Positions 8,140 to 13,222 of a stretch of DNA of 13,222 bases are shown here, in pieces; the stretch's first letter is position 1, and each line of letters begins with the position of its first letter. Both the position numbers and the translations under genes were made by a program. This stretch comes from Dehalococcoidia bacterium. GTDB taxonomy: Bacteria; Chloroflexota; Dehalococcoidia; Bin125. The stretch lies in contig RKRS01000166.1 in NCBI GenBank assembly GCA_007571275.1, forward strand, positions 1 to 13,222, read 5' to 3'. The notes under the pieces are model-generated. The model saw only the letters and a program-made list of their open reading frames with translations, had not been told where the DNA came from and ran no database searches.

Positions 8140-8172
8140 AACGGGGCCACTCCATAGCGAAGTGGCCCCGTT
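8140..8172. terminator. bidirectional hairpin terminator between mutL and the convergent ABC operon
   Basis: AACGGGGCCACT (8140-8151) and AGTGGCCCCGTT (8161-8172) form a perfect 12-bp stem around a 9-base loop. It sits in the 76-base gap between the mutL stop and the stop of the convergent permease gene. Neither side has a long U-run (GTTTGCC follows on the minus strand), but position, GC-rich stem and convergence make a shared terminator the natural reading. Confidence 0.8.
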
Positions 8173-8195
8173 GAGTTGGCGTTGGTTGTGTGGGG

Positions 8196-9557
8196 TCAGG
8201 TGCCGCGCAGGCGAGGATCCAGGATGTCGCGCAGGGCGTCGCCCATCATATTGAACCCGAAGACGGCAATCATGATTGCAAGCCCGGGGAAGATCGCCAT
8301 CCAGGGGGCTTCGGTTGCGTAGATCAGAGCGATCTGACCCAGGTCGCGACCCCAGGTCGGGAAGGGCGGCGGGATACCGAAACCGAGGAAGGAGATGGCG
8401 GCCTCAATCAGTACTGCGGCGCCCAAATTGAGCGAGGCAAGGATGATGATCGTGGCCATGATGTTGGGCACGATGTGAGCGACCATGATTCGCGCGTTGG
8501 ATGCGCCTAGTGTGCGGGCTGCCTCTACGTACTGGGCGGCGCGGGTGGCGAGCACAGCGCCACGCACAACGCGCGAGTTGCCGGCGGCAAGCACCAGGGC
8601 AACCGTCAGAATTACGGTCGTTGTGCGCGGGAAGACATCCCAGAACCACTCATCGCCGATCTCTGCCTGGGGTCCGAAAGCGGGCCCGAAGCCGAGACCG
8701 AGGAAGCCAGTCCCGCCGGCGCCGATGATAGCGATCACCGCCAGGATCAGGAAGATGGCAGGGAACGCGTTCCACACGTCGACGATCCGCTGAATGATGA
8801 TGTCAGGGTCAGGCAGCGGGCCATTACGCATAGGCATGTTGCGTGTGAGATCATCCAAAACACGTTCGAGCGGCCGGTTGAGCAGACCAAGCGTCAGTAC
8901 GTCGACCAGTTTGAAAGCGAGTTGCAGGGCGAAGACCAACAGCGCGAACGGCAAAGCTAACAGCCACCAAACGATTGGGATCGGTATATCGAGGATCACC
9001 CGTGGCGCGCGCATCGACCAAGTAGCGCCGGCACCTGCGAAGTAACCAGATATCAGGCCAATGATCGTGGACAGCACCGCTGTCACGATCACAGAGCCGA
9101 TACCTACAAGGATCGTGACTTCGGAGCCGTAGACGATCCGCGAAACGATGTCACGGCCCTGGTTGTCAGTACCCATCACATGGTCGAGGTTGGGGGAGAG
9201 GAAACGGTCTGAGAACACAGCCTTGGTGTAAGGCGCCACGCGAACTGCGTCGGGATCTTGCTCAACAGTTTGTAGCAGCGGCGCAATTGCAGCAACGACT
9301 ACGCAGAGCAGCAGAATGAACGCGCCCAAGGCGCCCATGAGCTTCTTGCGTCGATACATCCAGTAGGGCATCACCACCACGGCGACCAAAAAGCCAGCCG
9401 AGGCGGCCACGATCAGCGTGGCGAAGGCGGTGATGAACCCGATCGGGCTGGATACGGCCCGGTCGATGAGCAGCTGCATCTGCTCCCGCGCCCAATTGGT
9501 AAAGCCACCATCGTCGAGCACGACTTCTTCAGCAACGGAACTCTGGGCTTCTGACAT
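8196..9557 (-). CDS. DppC/OppC-type peptide ABC transporter permease, enlarged
   Basis: The 453-residue inner-membrane permease belongs to the BPD_transp_1 family and forms the translocation path with the DppB-type partner. Family anchors are MGTDNQGRDIVSRIVYG (128-144), the EAA loop EAARTLGASNARIMVAHIVPN (split as EAARTLGASNA and RIMVAHIVPN, 345-365) and the ending GDALRDILDPRLRG. Usual members have about 280-320 residues. This one has an extra N-terminal hydrophobic segment (about 38-66) ahead of the normal first helix (about 76-98). It also has an insertion of about 75 residues (178-252) with one or two hydrophobic stretches, and a roughly 30-residue Gly/Trp-rich insertion (about 284-311) before the EAA loop. 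The ATG at 9557 is preceded by AGGGAG (9565-9570) with a 7-base spacer, which supports the long N-terminus. It is last in the operon and no ATPase gene follows. The substrate is probably oligopeptides or similar solutes, unproven. Confidence 0.9.
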   Translation of the reverse strand: MSEAQSSVAEEVVLDDGGFTNWAREQMQLLIDRAVSSPIGFITAFATLIVAASAGFLVAVVVMPYWMYRRKKLMGALGAFILLLCVVVAAIAPLLQTVEQDPDAVRVAPYTKAVFSDRFLSPNLDHVMGTDNQGRDIVSRIVYGSEVTILVGIGSVIVTAVLSTIIGLISGYFAGAGATWSMRAPRVILDIPIPIVWWLLALPFALLVFALQLAFKLVDVLTLGLLNRPLERVLDDLTRNMPMRNGPLPDPDIIIQRIVDVWNAFPAIFLILAVIAIIGAGGTGFLGLGFGPAFGPQAEIGDEWFWDVFPRTTTVILTVALVLAAGNSRVVRGAVLATRAAQYVEAARTLGASNARIMVAHIVPNIMATIIILASLNLGAAVLIEAAISFLGFGIPPPFPTWGRDLGQIALIYATEAPWMAIFPGLAIMIAVFGFNMMGDALRDILDPRLRGT

Positions 9558-9612
9558 CGTCCGGCTCCCTGGGTTGTCGCCGTCTGGGTTCCTGATTTTG
9601 CAGCGTCAGCGC

Positions 9613-10578
9613 TTAGTCGTAGCGGATTCTAGGGTCGACCAACGAATATGCGATATCGACAAGGAGGTTGGCGATGATTACGACCAGCGCGACGACCACC
9701 ATGATTCCCATGACGACAGGGATGTCGCGGTCGGTGAGCGCAGTGATCATGCGCAGCCCCATGCCTGGTAGGGTGAAGATGGATTCCATAATCACCGAAC
9801 CGCCGACCAGGATGCTGGCCTGCAGGCCAACCAAGGTGAGAACCGGAATCAGAGCATTACGCATCGCGTGGCGCACGATAACTGCGTTTTCCTGGAGTCC
9901 TTTGGCGCGTGCCGTGCGGACGTAGTCCTGACGCAGGACCTCGAGCATTTCGCCTCGTGTGAGTCGCATCACCGGTCCAGCCAGGCCGATGCCGAGCACG
10001 ATCGCCGGAACGTACATGTGGCGTAGATTCTCGGCCAGGTTCTCGGTTGGGTCACTGTAGACAAGGGGTAACGAAGGCAGACCGAGCTGAGGGAAAATAA
10101 TCCGGATTGTCAGCACTGCGAGCCAGAATCCGGGAATCGCGAGCGCAATGATCGCGCCGCCGCGCATGATGTAGTCGATCCAGGTATCTTGACGAATCGC
10201 GGAGACGATGCCAACTGGCAGGGCGATGATGATCCCGACGATCATCGAGAGCACGCCAAGTTCGAGCGTCACCGGTATTCGTGTACGTAGCTCTTCGTTG
10301 ACGGTTTGGAAGCCGCCAATGAAGGACGTCCCCAGATCGCCTTGCAGGAGCTGCCAGAGCCAGTTGCCGTATTGCACAATCCAGGGATCATTCCAGCCAA
10401 GCTGATCCTCAAGCTGCTTGCGGAACACCTCGCGGTCCTCGCCGGAGCCCATGTGGTCAGCCAGCATGACATCGATGAAGTCACCAGGCAGCAGCTGGGT
10501 GAGCAGCGAGACGACCATCGTGACTCCGATCATCGTTGGGATGATCAGCAGGATTCGACGGATGATGTACTGTCGCAT
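9613..10578 (-). CDS. DppB/OppB-type peptide ABC transporter permease
   Basis: The 321-residue membrane protein has the standard DppB layout and length. The first helix is RRILLIIPTMIGVTMVVSLL, followed by a periplasmic loop with LPGD and the GDLGTSF segment, then five further hydrophobic segments. The EAA loop that docks with the ATPase is DYVRTARAKGLQENAVIVRHAMRNALIP, about residues 218-245, and the C-terminus has SIFTLPGMG and the terminal YSLVDPRIRY. The ATG at 10578 is preceded by AAGGA (10588-10592) nine bases upstream. It lies between the binding-protein gene (157-base gap with a large hairpin) and the DppC-type gene (55-base gap) on the same strand, so the three form one transport operon. 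Nickel, peptide or glycan uptake cannot be separated by sequence alone. Confidence 0.93.
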   Translation of the reverse strand: MRQYIIRRILLIIPTMIGVTMVVSLLTQLLPGDFIDVMLADHMGSGEDREVFRKQLEDQLGWNDPWIVQYGNWLWQLLQGDLGTSFIGGFQTVNEELRTRIPVTLELGVLSMIVGIIIALPVGIVSAIRQDTWIDYIMRGGAIIALAIPGFWLAVLTIRIIFPQLGLPSLPLVYSDPTENLAENLRHMYVPAIVLGIGLAGPVMRLTRGEMLEVLRQDYVRTARAKGLQENAVIVRHAMRNALIPVLTLVGLQASILVGGSVIMESIFTLPGMGLRMITALTDRDIPVVMGIMVVVALVVIIANLLVDIAYSLVDPRIRYD

Positions 10579-10665
10579 CGCGGTTCATCCTTAGCAGCAG
10601 GTCAGGTACCCGGCTGTCAGAGCGGAGACACTTGTTGAGAAGCGATCACTGGAGAGAGGCACCAA

Positions 10666-10717
10666 CAGGAGGCGCAGCTATCAGACGGGTTGACACCGAT
10701 CTGAGCTGCGCCTCCTG
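10666..10717 (-). terminator. intercistronic hairpin between binding-protein and permease genes
   Basis: CAGGAGGCGCAGCT (10666-10679) is the exact reverse complement of AGCTGCGCCTCCTG (10704-10717), giving a 14-bp GC-rich stem. The 24-base middle can add CAGA/TCTG and CGG/CCG pairs. On the minus strand it comes 18 bases after the binding-protein stop, followed by GTTGGTGCCTCTCTCC, a loose pyrimidine tract. It is likely a partial terminator or mRNA-stabilising structure giving more binding protein than permease, as known for other ABC operons. Confidence 0.6.
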
Positions 10718-10735
10718 CTGAGTTAATGTATGCGC

Positions 10736-12889
10736 CTAGGTGTACTGATCCTTGACGCCCTGGTCGAGCATGAACAGTGGCTCGCCCTCGGTGCCCCAGG
10801 CGTAGTTGGCCTTGGGCCACATGCGCTGATCGGCATTGTCGATGACGGTGCCGGTACGTGGGTCCAGCTGCTTCATCCACGGGTTGAAGGCGTAGACGCC
10901 AGGCCCTGCAACGTAGGGAACCATGTACATCTTGGTCGACATGTAGCGCTGGATGTCCTGCGTGAAGGCCAGACGCTCTTCGAAGTCGAGTAGGCCCTTC
11001 TGCGTCTTGAACATCTCGTGCAGGCGCTCGTCGGTTTCCGGGCCGCCGCCGGAGACGGCGTTCGGGTGACTCCAGGCCTCGGCGTTGCCGCCCGTGTCGA
11101 TCTCCATGACTGACGCGAGGCCGTCCGGCGTGCGACCGCCCGAGCCCCAGTTGTGCCGACCGGAGGAGCGGTCGTAGACCGCCGCCCAGATGTCATGCGG
11201 GTCGGTGGCGCCGCCGTAGAGCGGGCCGATGCCCAGGTGGCTGGACTCGCCGTCCCAGTCGTCCGGGAAGTTACCGCGGAAGATCGAGGCGATGTAGGCC
11301 GCATACTCCTTGAAGAAGAACTCGAACTGGAAGCCCGCCTCAGCCGCGGTCGCGGCGCAGGCCTCGTACAGGTTGACCACGGTGGCGCCGTAGTCGGCGG
11401 TACCGTGCAGTGTGGCACGGATGCCTTCGGGGTAGCCGGCGGCGTCAAGCAACTGTCGCGCCTTGGCCAGATCACGGTGGAAGAGGACGCCAGAGTCCTC
11501 GCCCTCAAACTGCTCGCCGAAGGTGTCGAGGTCCTTGGGGTCGAGCCAGTATGGAGCAATCTGGGAGAGCGGGCTGTGCCAGCCGCCGCGACCTGTGTCG
11601 TCTGTCGCAGCAAGGACGCCATCGCGGTCCATCGACAACGACAGCGCCTGACGCACACGGACATCATTCCAGGGCGGGATCGAGTAGTTGAAGTAGAAAC
11701 CGCCGGGCACGGTGTTGAGTGTGAAGACGTAGCCGTTGTCCTCGATCTGCGGCGCCGCTTCGCGGGCCTGCTTGTAGATCGCGGGCGAGAGCTGTGAGAA
11801 GTCGAGCGCGCCATCACCAAGCGCGGGAATCAGCACATTGGTGTCGCCGTTCATCGTCGCCGTAATGCCATCCATCAACGGGAAGAGCTGTGGATCAACA
11901 CCAGAGATGCCGTTATAGCCACCGGCGCCGGAGCTGATCATGTTGTTGACGTAATCGCGGCTGCGGTACCAGTTCGGGTTGCGACGCCAGTTGATCGCAA
12001 CGCCTGGCTCGAAGTCATCGAAGATCCAGGGGCCAGAGCCGACCGGGCGCTGGGCGACGGTGCCGTCGTCAACGATCTCCTGAGGGATGATCCAGAGATG
12101 CTGGGAAGAGCCGGCCAGCGTCAGGAACGGCGCGTGAGGCTCGTGCAGGCGGATCGTCAGCGAGTTGTCTTCGCCAGGCTCAAACGAGGAGATCACCGCG
12201 TTCCAGCTGGCATTGTTCGCCGTTTCCAGCTCCTGGAAACGGTCGTGGGTGGCGACGATGTCCTGCAGCGTGATGGCGCGGCCGTTGAGCGGGTCAACGT
12301 CGTGCCAATTCGCGTCTTCACGGATGGTGAAGACATACGTTGTCGGCTCCGGGATTTCCGGCATCGTCGCGGCGAGGTCGTTCTCGTACTGCGCCGTGTT
12401 ACCGGGGTTGACTCCGTCGCCGCCGCTGATCGCCTGAATCAGCTTCGAGTAGTGGAAGCCAGATGGGATCTGGGCGCGGTAGGTCAGGTTCTCGTACGGG
12501 TCGAGGGTTGGCGGGTCACCCGAATAAGGGCCGACGAAAGGAGCGACGCGCTTGCCGCCGGAGATGATCCCCTGGGGCGCAGCGGAGACAGCCTGCTGCT
12601 GCCCCTGCTGTTCGTCCATGGCCTCTTGCTGATCTGCCTGCATGGCCTGCTGATCGGCATCAGCCTGCTGTTGCATGGCGCCCTGGCCGGACTGCTGCTG
12701 CATGGCGCTTTGGTCGGCCTGCTGCGTAGTCTGCTGGACCTGGGCCGCTGACTGCGCATCGTCGTCGTCGCCACAGCCGACCAAGGCCAGGCCGGCGGCG
12801 CCGACGCCAGCGCGGGCGGACGCTCCAAGCAGCGCGCGACGCGACATTTGCCGTCGGCGCATCCGTTGCCAATAGTTTCGCTCGCTCAT
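10736..12889 (-). CDS. family 5 extracellular solute-binding lipoprotein, Tat-type signal
   Basis: The 717-residue protein is the periplasmic or cell-surface substrate-capturing part of the ABC transporter encoded downstream. The start at 12889 was chosen because a perfect AGGAGG (12895-12900) lies five bases upstream; a GTG at 12913 would add eight residues and lacks such a site. Residues 16-21 (SRRALL) form a twin-arginine-like motif, followed by a hydrophobic stretch and lipobox LVGC with the lipidated C39. Next comes Asp4 and a Gln/Ala/Met-rich linker (46-99). The SBP_bac_5 fold starts near GDPPTLDPYE and includes ANWHDVDPLNGRAITLQDIV (about 190-210) and RVRQALSLSMDRDGVLAA (about 410). 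Peptides are the commonest ligand of this family, but sugars, nickel and opines also occur. The long mature part (over 600 residues) is larger than DppA (about 510). Confidence 0.92.
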   Translation of the reverse strand: MSERNYWQRMRRRQMSRRALLGASARAGVGAAGLALVGCGDDDDAQSAAQVQQTTQQADQSAMQQQSGQGAMQQQADADQQAMQADQQEAMDEQQGQQQAVSAAPQGIISGGKRVAPFVGPYSGDPPTLDPYENLTYRAQIPSGFHYSKLIQAISGGDGVNPGNTAQYENDLAATMPEIPEPTTYVFTIREDANWHDVDPLNGRAITLQDIVATHDRFQELETANNASWNAVISSFEPGEDNSLTIRLHEPHAPFLTLAGSSQHLWIIPQEIVDDGTVAQRPVGSGPWIFDDFEPGVAINWRRNPNWYRSRDYVNNMISSGAGGYNGISGVDPQLFPLMDGITATMNGDTNVLIPALGDGALDFSQLSPAIYKQAREAAPQIEDNGYVFTLNTVPGGFYFNYSIPPWNDVRVRQALSLSMDRDGVLAATDDTGRGGWHSPLSQIAPYWLDPKDLDTFGEQFEGEDSGVLFHRDLAKARQLLDAAGYPEGIRATLHGTADYGATVVNLYEACAATAAEAGFQFEFFFKEYAAYIASIFRGNFPDDWDGESSHLGIGPLYGGATDPHDIWAAVYDRSSGRHNWGSGGRTPDGLASVMEIDTGGNAEAWSHPNAVSGGGPETDERLHEMFKTQKGLLDFEERLAFTQDIQRYMSTKMYMVPYVAGPGVYAFNPWMKQLDPRTGTVIDNADQRMWPKANYAWGTEGEPLFMLDQGVKDQYT
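12593..12754 (-). repeat. glutamine-rich low-complexity linker coding segment
   Basis: Residues 46-99 of the solute-binding lipoprotein are mostly Gln, Ala, Met and Asp, with imperfect repeated units such as SAMQQQ, GAMQQQ, DQQAM and ADQQ. The DNA shows matching degenerate CTG/TTG/CAT repeats on the plus strand. It lies directly after the lipid-anchor cysteine, so it is probably a flexible tether between membrane and binding domain. Such repeats may vary in length between strains. Confidence 0.75.
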
Positions 12890-12894
12890 TCGTA

Positions 12895-12900
12895 CCTCCT
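12895..12900 (-). promoter_or_regulatory. ribosome-binding site deciding the lipoprotein start
   Basis: A perfect AGGAGG on the minus strand lies five bases before the ATG at 12889. It lies downstream of the alternative GTG at 12913 and so favours the shorter protein. Confidence 0.8.
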
Positions 12901-13155
12901 GTGACGGGACCACTCCGTCAGATACTGTCCGCCCGACACTGAGCCTGCCGGGTCAGTTCATTGCAGAGTACATCACAAGCTGGAAAGAGCAGATCGAGAA
13001 TTTCACGTTAGTTCACGAACTCGTACATTCCCTCCTGTAGTGGCTGCCAAGCCGCAGGGCTGTCTCGAATTCGGGAACCGGAGCCGTGAGCTGGCCGCCA
13101 GAATCAACTGGTAGCGTCACGCCGTGTGCGCCAAAGCGGCGAGTCAGTCAGGGGT
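12901..13155. other. intergenic region between ssrA and the binding-protein gene
   Basis: No gene of normal size is visible in these 255 bases. The promoter of the ABC operon should lie here on the minus strand, but only poor hexamer matches were found (for example TTGGCA then TGTACG at 17 bases). TTCACG occurs twice ten bases apart (13002-13007 and 13012-13017, plus strand). A six-residue minus-strand mini-ORF (13028-13008) follows AGGAGG. A CGCCG/CGGCG stem just past the tmRNA end could help end ssrA transcription, without a U-run. Confidence 0.5.
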
Positions 13156-13222
13156 TGGTGGAGACGGGGGCGAATCGAACTCCCCGTCCAGACGACTGCC
13201 GCGAGCTGCGTCTACGTGCGTA
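13156..13222 (-). ncRNA. ssrA: tmRNA (ssrA), 3' end only
   Basis: Read on the minus strand, the last 67 bases end in GGAC, a T-arm with loop TTCGATT (13179-13173), acceptor strand CGTCTCC (13166-13160) and ACCA (13159-13156). This is the typical tmRNA 3' end; E. coli has GGAC, a T-arm, CAGCTCC and ACCA. Upstream, TACGCACGTA (13222-13213) and an AGACG/CGTCT stem resemble the last pseudoknot region seen in many tmRNAs. tmRNA with SmpB rescues stalled ribosomes and tags the unfinished protein; the tag-coding part and 5' tRNA half lie off the window. The T-stem is odd: six potential pairs with an A-G mismatch next to the loop-closing pair. A normal tRNA is less likely, because no anticodon arm and variable loop fit in front of the T-arm. 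Confidence 0.82.

Noticed and set aside
12098..12751. Plus-strand open frame with leucine-rich, membrane-like tail opposite the lipoprotein gene
   Set aside because: The leucine repeats are the antisense reading of the glutamine-rich linker (CAG/CTG). The minus strand has a clear signal peptide, lipobox and ribosome-binding site.
12890..12913. GTG start at 12913 for the solute-binding lipoprotein
   Set aside because: It places eight residues ahead of the signal peptide and lies upstream of a perfect AGGAGG that serves the ATG at 12889.
13156..13222. Ordinary tRNA gene at the right edge
   Set aside because: The T-arm and CCA fit a tRNA, but the bases before it lack an anticodon arm. They instead show GGAC and a TACGCACGTA stem typical of tmRNA.
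1..13222. CRISPR array, insertion sequence, prophage or defence island
   Set aside because: No regularly spaced direct repeats, transposase, integrase or phage-like genes were seen. Nearly all sequence is covered by housekeeping and transport genes.

Overview
This is a GC-rich (visibly above 60 percent) bacterial chromosomal window with tightly packed genes. The family content is ordinary. Three things together suggest a Chloroflexota-type bacterium (Thermomicrobia or SAR202/Dehalococcoidia-like): high GC, a MutL with endonuclease motifs and no MutH, and a solute-binding lipoprotein with a twin-arginine signal followed by a glutamine-rich linker. The placement is an inference from protein style, not a measured phylogeny.

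Layout. Bases 1-744 (+) hold the 3' part of an SMP-30/gluconolactonase-family gene. A 165-base gap with a candidate promoter leads to a two-gene redox operon, nuoE-like (910-1482) and nuoF-like (1479-3389), overlapping by ATGA. A 177-base AT-richer gap with inverted repeats leads to mutS (3567-6287) and mutL (6284-8119), also overlapping by ATGA. A strong hairpin at 8140-8172 separates mutL from a convergent minus-strand operon. That operon runs, in transcription order, solute-binding lipoprotein (12889-10736), DppB-type permease (10578-9613), DppC-type permease (9557-8196). At the right edge the 3' end of the tmRNA gene ssrA lies on the minus strand (13222-13156, cut by the window).

How the genes work together. 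MutS recognises mismatches and MutL, which carries the full endonuclease motif set, would nick the daughter strand, so this is methyl-independent mismatch repair. The NuoE/NuoF pair resembles the NADH-oxidising, FMN-containing head of complex I and of NAD-linked hydrogenases and formate dehydrogenases. It has no NuoG or catalytic partner here, and NuoF has an unusual domain make-up: a cysteine-less remnant of a [2Fe-2S] domain at the N-terminus and a FixX/ETF-QO-like single-cluster ferredoxin domain at the C-terminus. The ABC operon has a binding protein and two permeases but no ATPases, which must be encoded elsewhere.

No clearly new multi-gene system is visible. The points most worth a second look are the NuoF architecture, the enlarged DppC-type permease, and the unusual T-arm of the tmRNA.
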